DNA of 64,000 nucleotides from Nemopilema nomurai (lineage: Eukaryota > Cnidaria > Scyphozoa > Rhizostomeae > Rhizostomatidae), in contig ML133487.1 in the NCBI GenBank assembly GCA_003864495.1, positions 310,001 to 374,000 of the forward strand. The letters are read 5' to 3'. The notes under the pieces are model-generated. The model saw only the letters and a list, made by a program, of their open reading frames with translations, ran no database searches and was not told the DNA's origin. Shown here in pieces: positions 14,001 through 24,797 of the stretch; within the stretch, counting starts at the first letter, position 1, and every line of letters begins with the position of its first letter. The translations under genes were made by a program, and so were the position numbers.

Positions 14001-14822
14001 GGGATTCTATCCTGTGACCACTAATTTAAATTTCTCCTGATTCTTTATATCTCTGAAGCCACTTTGAAAGCAGAACTAGCAAATTATAGGTGGGAGACAG
14101 TATAATGGCGCTTTCAGAAAACATAATCTAACTTTAATCGCTTATTACTCTGCGTGGTATAATACAGAACCTAAACTGGGAAACTTGATGCATCTTGATA
14201 CCCCTCTCTTGAAGTTTATGACGTTTACTTCGGTCAGGCCAGATTGAATAGGCGTATAATTGCAGTACCAATGCGAGGCTGCTGATCCATTTTGCTGAAT
14301 CACTTGGTTGGCCCGTGCTTAGCTGCGCTTCCCCACAAGCCACAAGCAAACGAAAGCCAAGCAGCTTGTTAATAATCAGCCCAAATGCGCACAATGGCCA
14401 ACTTGTTTAACCAGAAATCGAATGAGCAGGATGCAAATAACAGATAAAATAACGGTCTGTTTAAAATTTATCGAATTAATCCTTGGACGGGGGATGGCTT
14501 ACTCGCTACAAAGTTGCTTCTTTCAACGGGCCTAGCTCTAACCGTAGATTCAGTGGGTTGATTCATAGCTTGCTTTCTCTTTTAGGAAGTAAAGGCACGC
14601 CTGCCATACGGATTTTCTACGAGGGAGATGTCTCCCATTCACGGGCGAAACAGGGCCATAACTGGAAACTTCGGGGACCAGCCTGGCTGTCAGATAACAT
14701 CGACCAGTCACCGATCGTCATTCAGAAGGACGCCATTCTTTGAACTGGCCAGGAACTGGTTCAGATTACCACGTGGCACGACCCCTTCGTCAGAAGATGA
14801 TGACTCGCCTGCATCGTCGTAA
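5079..14822 (+). CDS. Secreted protein with C13/caspase-like domain, predicted inactive
   Basis: I do not recognise a named gene. Exons: 5079-5538, 6679-7146, 13400-13881, 14586-14822; junction phases 1, 1 and 0 agree, giving 548 residues. ATG 5079 has a good context (AAGATGG). Residues 1-27 form a signal peptide, and about six N-glycosylation sequons fit secretion. Residues about 100-250 are a Cys/Arg-rich N-terminal region (DPYPDAHFGH, RRCEINFIPLVH). From about 258 a clan CD-like core begins: strand FAVLVSGGWN, helix, FYANN, strand SFVIYLNGP, strand SWITIIADQNYAG. In legumain and caspase relatives the second strand ends in catalytic His-Gly and the third in a catalytic Cys; here both positions read Asn (about 351 and 401). 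Between them lies DRNRDGVADGTE (364-375), an EF-hand/dockerin-like calcium loop. The tail is acidic (SSEDDDSPASS). Intron 2 is 6.2 kb. A poly(A) signal follows 115 bases after the stop. Family assignment is inference; the exon model is better supported than the function. Confidence 0.72.
7278..7307. repeat. Tetranucleotide (TCAG/TTAG)n repeat
   Basis: Seven to eight consecutive TCAG or TTAG units lie just inside the second intron of the gene at 5079, about 130 bases after its donor. This is an ordinary microsatellite. Confidence 0.8.
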
Positions 14823-14936
14823 TATGACGTGACTAGACAATTTGGCGGTTCTTTCCAGTTGTTCTCACTATGATAAGTAACTCGATGAATGGAGAGCAAA
14901 ATCGATGGTGGTCACAAAAGACTTCAGCCACAACAG

Positions 14937-14942
14937 AATAAA
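14937..14942 (+). promoter_or_regulatory. Poly(A) signal of the 5079 gene
   Basis: A canonical AATAAA lies 115 bases after the TAA at 14820-14822. It supports transcript termination here and therefore the four-exon model. Confidence 0.5.
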
Positions 14943-16876
14943 CACAAAGTGTTATTAAGGCTCTTCAGACAAAGCTTGGCTTGGCCAAATGGGAGCTCCT
15001 TCATCTTTGGCTTTGAAAGAGCTTCAACTTGCATAGTTCGTTTATAGACATTGAGGACACCTGTATATGTGCATAAGGCAGGGCTGCAGAATAATGTAGA
15101 CAGTAACAAAAAATTAGGGAAGCGAAAAAAGCCAGCTCTTTCACTGAAGGCAGGAGCACAGCTGACCCACTCCCTCCCCCTTCTAAAGGCGTCCAAAGTG
15201 ACTCTAAACGGGCTCCTTCTGGTATAGAACCAGAATCCCCGTTGTGTCTTATACTCTGCCATTAAAGAAAAGTCTTCTTGCCCCAGTTTATGTTTCCCCA
15301 AAGCAGGTTCGAGCTCTTCAATGCGACATCATACTGTCCAGTCAAAAGTCTGGAGTTTGGTCGAGAGCAGGCGAAAGTGCTATGCTATGCAAAATATTGT
15401 AAATAGATAAACTATGTACAGGTCATTTAGATGGAATATATTAGTACGTGTTGAAGCTGCGAAAGAGGTTGAAATAATTTGTAGTTGACTGAGCGTATAA
15501 AGCTGTATGTAAGTAAGGTAGTTGATAGATTCTTTAGGGTTTGATGTAAACAGGTATCTAAAAACTGCAAAGCGTTGTTCTAAAATTAGAGGTAGCCTCG
15601 TAGTTATTGCCCTGATACCAAAACGAGGGCGTCACCTAAACGAAAAGTTGACTTGAAAAAATTTGACCGGGGAAAGTGAAAACAGGTCTAGGTTATGTTT
15701 ACTTTTGATTGCTTGCAAAGGATGAGAGGGATAGGGGATCAAATGTGAAGAGGGAAAAGATAAGGAAGGGCGACAGAGCTGTTGCGAATGCAGAGGGTCG
15801 AATATAAAACTGATGCCTTCCGTCCATCTTTTCCCTCGGTTGATTTAATTTCCTTCTCCAAGCCATTGCTTAGGTTAAAAGCAGTGATAGCTACGGTCAC
15901 CAGAACATGTATTTGAAAGAGCAGTATTTGTAGTAACTTGACTGACCACTTCTAAGTAGAACTAATATGAACGTTTTATTTGAGTATAAAGAATCAGAAT
16001 TAAAACATAAGATGATGACACGAAACGCATTTGCTCATTATAGTTCCCCCTTATCAGCCGAACCTTCAAAAACTCTACCTTCAAAGTGTAAAGTTTAACA
16101 TGTCTTGTTAGATACCTATGAAGCTTTTCTTGGATGACTTAATCAAGAGATTATTGGTATTTTTCAAAAAGAAACTTGAATTGGAAGAAGATATTTTGGC
16201 AAAGACGAGAAAAACGGACTCTAGGTGATGAAGCGCTCCCAGTTCATGCAAGATGCGCACGCACGCACTGGAAATATGGCTAAAAGGGGAAAAATGTGCA
16301 AAGAAGGTGAAAGGACATTTCTTCTTAGGGAACGGTTTACGTTCGCTTCCTTAAGACAAAGTCAACTCACACTGTTACATTAAGTCTGGTGCAGCTTAAA
16401 ACATTGCTTTGAGAGAAATCTATGAGGTGGATAAATGTTAGAAAAGGTTGTGTTTCGCCATTAAATTCCCCTTGAAATACATTGTATAAGCTGGTAGAAA
16501 CTCCTAAGCATGAGGTCTCCTTCGTGGAGGCAACATCCTGCTCTCGACTTTGGTCGTGAGAAAGAGATTCCCTCGCAGAGGCAGGCTAGGACCTACCACA
16601 GAGAATCTCAGGAGCACTTTCAAAGCCACTGCACTTCGAGGGGTTTTATCTCCAGTCCAATGACTGCTCAATTTTTCCTTTTCTATGCAGGTCTTTGACC
16701 ACCTTTTATTGACATTGTACTCGGCATGACTGTTTCAAATTTTCGTTGTCTGTTTACCCTTTTGTGGTAGATAGTGCAAATATAATCGCAATATCAAAAG
16801 CAAATTTCAGTTAAGATGTTAATTTCTCTTTATTTCGCTATCAATTTCGTTGATTCGCTGATGTACAAGAAACAAG

Positions 16877-17081
16877 CCTCGAGTTTGGCCTGCCAACAGT
16901 CATTGATCCGGGCAAATACCCAGTCGAATATTCCGAAGTAGATGGCCCAGCTAACTCAACTTTCCAGATACTACCTCTAAAGAAGAAAATTCTGCACTTC
17001 CTCAAGCTCAAGATCATTCCACATTTATTCCCGTCAAACAGCATTATTCTGCAACCCTTCAAATTACTTCTTCGTTTATGA
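16877..17081 (+). CDS. Candidate terminal exon, unassigned or alternative end
   Basis: The plus strand carries a protein-like open stretch ending in TGA at 17079-17081 (LEFGLPTVIDPGKYPVEYSE, then VDGPANSTFQILPLKKK and a hydrophobic/basic tail). The composition resembles real coding sequence more than its surroundings do. Acceptor AG candidates are at 16868-16869 (phase 1) and 16875-16876 (phase 2). The phase-2 site is compatible with a GTAATA donor at 14819 that overlaps the stop codon of the upstream gene; splicing there would remove the stop and extend that protein to 615 residues. It could instead belong to an unrelated gene or a pseudo-exon. No AATAAA was seen in the following 500 bases, which argues for caution. 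Confidence 0.35.
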
Positions 17082-18042
17082 TGGCGTCGAGACTTCAGAG
17101 TGCTCTGGCTCTTAAAATTTTCTCTTCCATTGTCTATGTTCGTATTGAAGTGTGTTTTATGATTATTCTAGTGGATTTTACATCGGTTTATGTTGTAACA
17201 TAAAAACTGTTTCTCGCCACGTTGGCTGCTATGGTCACGTGTCATTTTCTGAAGGGCTGCCGTAAAGATTTGCAAGACAAATATCTTTAACAGACCATTG
17301 CGACCCGAGGTACAAGGATTTCAAGCACAACTACTGACAACAGAACATCGACTTTTCTCATTTCAGTGGTACCGCTCAAAAACTCTCCATTGGCATACTT
17401 GTCATTGAAGCAGTCTAATAAGCCATCAATGACCCTTACAACTCCAAGAATACAATGCTACATTCAAGTATCCACATACTTCGACAAAGGGTTTACGCGG
17501 CTAAATGTTCAATTAGAAATACAATGTAAGGATAATGAATAGTTCCTTAAAGCAAAATTCAAATTTCTATAGCAATTTGTCTTCGGATAAGAATCATGAA
17601 GTTGGTCGGGAGTTGTCTGTCCCGACTGGCCAAAAGGAGATAGGATTCAAATATGCCATGGTTCTCTACGTCACATGAATATCAAGGCTGGTACTTGCCC
17701 AATTATTTGAGAAAACTGGAAAGTCAAGTGATTGATGATTTTATGGCTACCCCGTCACATTCACCATAACTTTGAAATGTTTACAGAGGCTCAAACTTTT
17801 AACGGTGATTCTGCCAGTTTTGGGCACATACTTTCACCCATTCACCTAAAACTAGAACCAATCCAACTCTAGGGAAAACATGCACGGTGGGTTGATAGTC
17901 TCTCTATTGCGAAACACATCTCTTCTAATAATATTTTAGTATTTGTTTGTTTAAAAAAATGCTTCTTCATTTATGCTCGATAAATTTTTTGTAAAAAGTT
18001 GCCTTCACGAACTATTCGTGAATTACATTTTTCAAGAAACTA

Positions 18043-18318
18043 CAATGCCCGCCAAAAGTAGTTGGAACACCGAGATTCTACTCGTAATAAATGCATATTT
18101 TCACTTCAATTCCCTATTTCAAGCAGACAGAACCCCCTCCACCCTTAAACAATGTTGTGAAGGTAGGTGAACATGTCGCTAAACATGGGTTACACAATCT
18201 GCGCTCCAACATACATTTGTTGTCATTTTCCAGTCGGAAACCAACATTGTATATGGGGGAGGGGAGACGTTTGGTAGGAAAGATGATTGTACTGTTCCAA
18301 CACTTTTGGCGGGCATTG
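18043..18318. mobile_element. TA-flanked MITE with 27-bp terminal inverted repeats
   Basis: The left end CAATGCCCGCCAAAAGT continues to GTTGGAACA, and the right end (about 18293-18318) is its reverse complement apart from a small indel. The element is flanked on both sides by TA (18041-18042 and 18319-18320), the target duplication of Tc1/mariner-type transposons. Sub-terminal parts are also inverted (CCCCCTCCAC...CAATGTTG against CAACATTG...GGGGGAGGGG). There is no transposase frame, so it is a non-autonomous miniature element of 276 bp. Confidence 0.8.
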
Positions 18319-19700
18319 TAGATAGCAAGAACTAGAAACTTTTGAAACAACAAGGTAATAGGCACATTTGACTTTAATAATTTTGTTTCCTAACGTCTTG
18401 CATTCATTTGAAGATTCGTGTTTTGTAATAATCTGCATAATCTGCTAAATGGACTTTTTGGTTGCTTAAACGTGGAATCATTTTACGTCTCAGGGATTCA
18501 CCAACGGAGAATTCGAAAGCCACAAGGTTCGCACCACAGGTGACAACTCTACATTATTAGTGACAAAGACACTCGCTCTAATGCCATCGAGGTCATTTAT
18601 ATATAACTTCTGACAATTCGGATTCAAGATTAGATCGGTCACTTTCTACTTACGTAAAGATGTTTGTGTAAGTAATCTCTTGGCTAAAATAGTCTTGGGA
18701 TAAACTGGGAAAATACTAACCGTGAAAAAATATCTTCCAACACTATTTCTTTCTGGGCTTATTTGGATCATGTGACTTCTAAAATGCCTAAAATAGTGCA
18801 AAAGTCATTTGCTGACTTTGCGCCTCCTCTTTATTGATTCCCTTACTAGAGCAAACCGAAACTTTGAAAAAACTTCAGGGTTCCAAAGGATAAAGAATCT
18901 TTCCAAGCCAGTTGCTTTTGTTCTGTGCCAAATCTTTTAAAAATTCTATTATATTATTCAATTCATTAGTCATACAATTTAAGCACACGCCTCTGGAAAA
19001 ATTTTGAACCGAGAAAAAAGACGATTATTGAAAAAATGTTGGGCGACCATCAAATCAACACACGTCCAAACTTTTGATGATAAACACTTACCTACGATGA
19101 GATAAAATGATTTGAACCATCGTCTAAGCCAATTTGCCCTTGAAAAAGTTCCAAATTCCACCAATCTGAAAATCTGCCAAAGTTGATATCAGCTCTCATT
19201 GTACTATTCGGATACAATTCCAGAATTTGAGAGATTTTCTCAATGGATTCTAAGACATTCATGTGCTCCAGTCTGGCCACATGAACACGTGGAAGTTGGG
19301 AAAGATAACACTGTTAAGAAAAGCACTCAAGATCTGCCTAGGCCCAATAACTTCAGTGTAGGAAAAAAAGAAATATAAGCTTTGAAACAAAAAATACAAG
19401 AAAGTCTGTTTATCATTCCTGCTAAAACAATAGAGTTCATATCAATTTCTATAACATCTTCATTATATTTTTCTAAGCCAACATAGAAAGCAAACACATA
19501 CAATGTATCTCCTATGCTCTAGTTGCTTACTGCTGATCGGAAACGTCAAAAAATCCAGAGCTTCAGTCCAGAACGAAGTCTCAAAAAAGTAGGAAATTTG
19601 CGAATCCAAATACTGTGAAATTCATTCTGTAACGTTACATTTTCTCTCCGAGATGTTATTACGTTTGTGGGTTGTGCTGTACAGTGCAAAGCGTTGCTGT

Positions 19701-22700
19701 TTACAGTTCATCCTTGCCTTTCTTGAAAGAAGCAACGGCCTTCTCTTCCAAAAATTTAGAGAAACCTTCAAGAGTACGGTCACCATCAAACTTCAGTGGG
19801 TCAGTTTTCTTACCGGGTGGTGCAAAGTATATCGTGGGGAATCCTTCTACCTTGAATTCTGGCGGGATATCATTGGCTGTTGCATCAATTTTGGCAATGA
19901 CAAGGTTCTTATCAGACTTGTATTTCTGGCCAAGCTTCTTGTAAATAGGGTCCAATGATTTGCAATGACCGCACCACGGAGCATAAAATTCAATCAAAAC
20001 ATCTTTTGACTCATCCATGACGATTTTCTCGAATGTATTTCCAACGACAACTTTAACAGGCCCGTCATTTTTCTTTGGTTCTGGAGCAGATTTAAGAATA
20101 GGCTTTTGGGTACCTGAAAAATTACAAGGGCAAAAGTCATTATTCTGTTAGTTTGAAGACGTTTAAAGCACTGGTAAACTGGCTGCAATTCGATCACACA
20201 TTTTATTTACTATGACTCTTGCCAATTCTATGATGTAACATTTTAGGGTGACATAGTCAACTACAACGAAGAAAGGACAGAAAGTTCGTTTGGGCAGACT
20301 GATTACAAGGAGAGGAACATAAAGCTCACAAGTAAGGTCAAGTAAAAAGGCAGAATACCCAGAAATAAATGAATGGTGAGTCAAAGCCAAGGGTCTTAAA
20401 ATAAACCATTAATCCAAATAAGAGATTCTATGTCATTGAGCAGGTCTAGCTATGTACAATGTCCAATACCCTGTTCTATAAATCGTATCTGCTTACCTTT
20501 AAGACACGAGTCAATGAACTCTGCTAAATTATCTTCACTGAATTCCTCATCCATTGCATATTTAAATCCTCTCTTATCGAAGAATGCGACATTGACATCT
20601 TCCCCTGATTCTGCTAGTGTCAGTTCCTTCAGCTTCTCGGCATATGAATCCTCGTCAGCAACAGCGAATTGTATGTCAGGGTAGGAATGAGCAACTTCAA
20701 CAACTTTTTTTCGCCAATACTGAGTCACTAAAGGGTAGAAGACGGGCTGTTTATTATCTCCTTGGCTGCAGAGGTTGCATACATCAAAAGAAGCAGCAGG
20801 TATTCTACCATTGGTGTATCAATAGTACAGCATATAGCTATTGACTCTGCAACTTGATCTAACTTTCACCTTAAACAAGAAACCTCACTTCACATTCTGA
20901 TTATACTATAGGGGCAGAAACTTTCACGGGCAGAAACTTTCACGGGCAGAAACTTTCACGGGCAGAGAGTTTCGCCAGAAGAAAAATTCGCGTTATTAAG
21001 GGCATAAACTTTCGCGAATGACGTTTTTTAGCGAATTTCGCGACAAAAACTTTCGCGATCAAGAAAAACTAGCATTCTCGCGTGAAGAAACTTTAGCGAT
21101 TAAAGAAAAGTTGGGAGAAAAACACAATATTCATGTATTTGCTTTCGGTATTTCCAACATCAAACAATGTGTTAATTGACACTCTGAATCGCCATCGCTT
21201 TCGTCCTCACTCGACCTCACAATTCCCTCTGTTTTGCCTTAACAGTCATGGTGACAATTTACAAGGTTCTATGGCCCAAGAGACTAAAGGTTGGAGTGAT
21301 TAAGGAAAAGTGACGCAAATAATTGAAGAAACGAAAGAAACGAAATTCGAATTCATATTATGCCTTGGCAGAAACATTCGCGAAAAATGCCAAAAACGCG
21401 AAAACTGCGAAAGTTTCTGCCTGCAAAAGTTTCTGCCCCTAAAGTAGTAGCCTGATTGAACATGGTTAATTTTCTTGTCAGGCATTTTCAAACTTTTCTG
21501 TGTGACCCAATAGCAAAAATCAATTCCAGAAATGCAAATTATCTGTGATGAATAGCAGTCAAGCAAAAATATCACTCAACTTGACTTTTTTATCTCTAGT
21601 ATATTTTATTAGTGGTGTAAACAAAAAAATTAAATACAGAAAAGACAAACACCAAACTTACTGGAGGCATAATCGTGGTTAAAGTTGACATCATAATACA
21701 CCACAACAAGAGGCCTTTTTGAAAATCGTTTTTCGGTGTGAGACTGAATATGTCCAACCATTGGAGCAGAATGATCATTGTAAAACTTTTGTATGTCAGC
21801 ATGTGATCCCTTGCTGTCCTATATTTTAAAAATTCATTAGTTAAATTGGTTTCCCTTCAGGAAATTGAATAGAAACTCAGCTTTAAAGATTTACATAGCA
21901 GGTCAAGTAAAGAACAACTGAAAACAGTATCTTTAAGAGCATGTGCTTGAGCATCCCATCTTATCTATGCCGATCTGACATCATCATCATATTAATATAT
22001 ATATGTTCATACCATTTATGATAGATTTATGGTTTATAAATAAAAGGGTCACTAATAACATCAATAATATCAAACATTGTTGTTGTATAGGATGTATTCT
22101 TTACAGCGCCTTATCCAAAATAACAAATAAATAGACATGCAGACATCCTTTTGGGCACAAGTTGTAAAAGTTTCATCAGTAGCCAAAAGATGATGAACTT
22201 CTCAATTAAATAATTTATGTGCTAGAAGAAGAAAAACAATGAATTCAAATCTCACCTGATATATTCTATATTTTGGCTCATATTTTGAGACAAGATGGCT
22301 TGGGTGCACAATCACAATACTGCTTTGCTTGAGACCAAATTCCTTTTTAGCCTTTCCATCAAATGTGTGTCCAAATACATATTCATCCCTGATGTCATTA
22401 TTAGCTTCAAGATATGTATTATACATTGGATCACTTTCATCACTGAACACTCCAAGGACAACCATATCATCAATGGCCTGCTTCGTGAATTCCCTAACTT
22501 CTCTTATTGTAGGCTTCAGCTTAGAGCTTGGTCCAACCTGTCCTTCCATATGCTGGACAATACCTGGAACATTAAAAATCTGGGCTTAAATCTGGCTGTC
22601 AACAAAACAGGTTTACATTTAAAAGTTTATATCTACATTGACTTGAGACTTAATTATCTCAATATGACACATACAATTATCTTTGATACATATTTCAAGG

Positions 22701-24797
22701 ATGCTTTCACAAACCAGTATAAAATTTTGGTATTTTCTTAGCTTGCTGCTTTACTACTTTTCTCAACTGGTCAAAAATATCCATAATTTTGCTCTTCAAA
22801 TCAAAACTCCAATGACTAATAAACATCTTGAATTTGTCAGGCCTAGTTGCAAAAATTCTGATGTTCAGCTTACATAAAAGTTGCTGAAGTTAAACATGGC
22901 TAGAAATATTTCTGCTCATAAGACAGATGGCCAAATTATGATAATGGCTAGATATGTCCTTCAGTTAATATTATAGAGGCTGCTTTGAAAAACATTTCAT
23001 GAACATTCTGACGCTGTTAATAAGGACTTTTGTCCTGTTGATTACAATGTGTGGGCAATAGACAACTGTATATCACATAATCAATTACATTATGGGGGCA
23101 GAGCAAAACCCTTTTCTTACCCATCTGATCTCGTCCACCTTTATATTCAGAATGTTTTCCTTTTCTAAAAATTTTCAAAGTTGGGTAACCAGTCACATCA
23201 TATTTCTTAGCTAGCTCTGCTTCCTGAGTGGCATCAACCTTGCCTAACAGGATTGGCTGCTCTCGATTCTTCAATACTTTTGCAGCCTTTTCATACTCTG
23301 GTGCAAGCTGCTTGCAGTGGCCACACCTGCAATTAAACAGAACATATAATCCTTTTCTTAAATGTCCCTACAATGATCAGCGTATTTGCTTTTATTTGAT
23401 ATTTTGCAAAAAGAGCATAATAAGATTTGATATTATCATAATACTAGACAAAGCAATCTAAAGTGAAAATAACAGCACAATCATAAAGTTTGAATACACT
23501 GTATATACACATTGATAATTTCACATCAGTATCATTTAAAGCACACACAGAAACACATACCAAGGTGCATAAAACTCTACTAGCATAAGCTCTTCTCTTG
23601 AAGTTATTTCATCAAAGTTATCTTTTGTGAGAGTTAGAACTTCTTCCGGTGGGGGCTTCCAGTTGGGGTCTGATTGTTCCTTCATGTAATTTACAATTCC
23701 TAAGAGGAAAAGAAGGAGTATAAAAGAAAACAATTTATTATACTTTGAAAATACATAGCAAATACAGAAACAATTTGAAGACAGACAAGAACATTGTTAC
23801 CTAGGTCTAAATTTTTTTTATCAGAAAGCTCTAGCTAAGAATGAGCGAACAAAGTTCATAAGATGTAAATCTCAGTCAGATTAATCAATAAAATATGTAC
23901 TGCAGCCAACAGTTTAGATTCATTTAAAAAAATATAGTCTAAAAGAACAACTAAGCATGCTGTTCAACATACCATCTTCTTCTCTGGGGCCATCATAATC
24001 AAATGCTTTGCCGTTGCGGAATATTTTCAGGGTAGGGTATCCTTGGATCTCAAATCTTGACCCAAGGTCAGGTTCAGCTGTTGCATCAACCTTTGCAAAC
24101 GGTACTGGGGGGCTTTCATTCTTCATTCGTTGTGCAGCTTTTTCGTACTTTGGTGCAAGGGTCTTGCAGTGTCCACACCTAACAGAAATTATATTGTTTA
24201 AATCAATTCCGAAAACAAAAACAGCCCAAGGTGACATCTATGTTTTCGCAAATTGATCAAAATGATACGATATATATCGCGAGTGATAATCAAAGTTACA
24301 AACAAAACTTGCATCTGTTTATGCATTCTTTGTTATATAAATAATGCACGTTTTGGTAGTCAGGTATTGAAAGTGCATTGGCAATTAAACAAAAACATAC
24401 TAATTCTCAAAAAAAACTTTGCATAACACTTGAAAGTGATGGTTTATAGACGGTTCAAGTTTCAATCAAAAGTATATGCTTGGTATAATTACATCTCAGG
24501 TTGAAGAAATGATATGATTTAATCTCAAAAAAGATAAAATCCGTACCAAGGCGCATAGAACTCGATGAGAATGATGTCATTTTTATTGACAACATCGTCA
24601 AAGTTTGCAGTATTCAAAACTAAAACACCATTCTCCTCTTTCACCTCTGAGTCGGAGGCAGTTTCGTCGCTACTAGATGTGTCATCTTGAACATCAGTAT
24701 CTTCTTTTGTTTCCTCTTGATCACTAGCCACATTTTCGTCTTCACAAGACAACGAGGATACGAGTAACGCTAAGAAGAAGGCTTTAATCAGCCACAT
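19701..24797 (-). CDS. PDIA4: Protein disulfide-isomerase A4 (ERp72)
   Basis: An ER-lumen thiol oxidoreductase that forms and reshuffles disulfides in secretory proteins. Exons (minus strand): 24797-24547, 24178-23973, 23699-23561, 23326-23121, 22563-22256, 21818-21662, 20727-20497, 20113-19701; all junctions are GT-AG with matching phase, total 636 residues (human PDIA4 is 645). Order: signal peptide (about 1-18), acidic low-complexity stretch (about 19-56), thioredoxin domain a0 with CGHC at 85-88, domain a with CGHC at 200-203, redox-inactive b and b' domains, a third catalytic domain with CGHC at 547-550, then the ER-retrieval signal KDEL (mammalian PDIA4 has KEEL). In both of the first two catalytic domains an intron splits the Trp codon immediately before CGHC, and the next intron again falls in the same phase, so the domain duplication preserved exon structure. 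The gene is divergent from STT3B and preceded by ERSE-like sites. Intron 6 carries a MITE. Confidence 0.97.
20911..21439. mobile_element. TA-flanked MITE-like element in PDIA4 intron 6
   Basis: The left end GGGGCAGAAACTTTC is followed by direct copies of CACGGGCAGAAACTTT. The right end is the inverse, with two GTTTCTGCC-type copies ending in GCCCC. TA flanks both ends (20909-20910 and 21440-21441). The interior is rich in TTTCGCGA-like words in both orientations. It has no coding capacity. The directly repeated termini are unusual for a simple MITE and resemble foldback-type ends. Confidence 0.72.

Larger units (their letters stand above)
14943..19700. other. Intergenic region with one possible exon and one MITE
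   Basis: Apart from the candidate exon at 16877-17081 and the TA-flanked element at 18043-18318, I see no gene. The DNA is AT-rich with only short, unsupported open frames. The end of this interval is the 3' flank of PDIA4 (minus strand); I could not place a convincing poly(A) signal for that gene. Confidence 0.5.

Noticed and set aside
20911..20975. Regular repeats resembling a small CRISPR array
   Set aside because: The units are contiguous 16-17 bp copies without unique spacers, at the end of a TA-flanked element in a eukaryotic intron.
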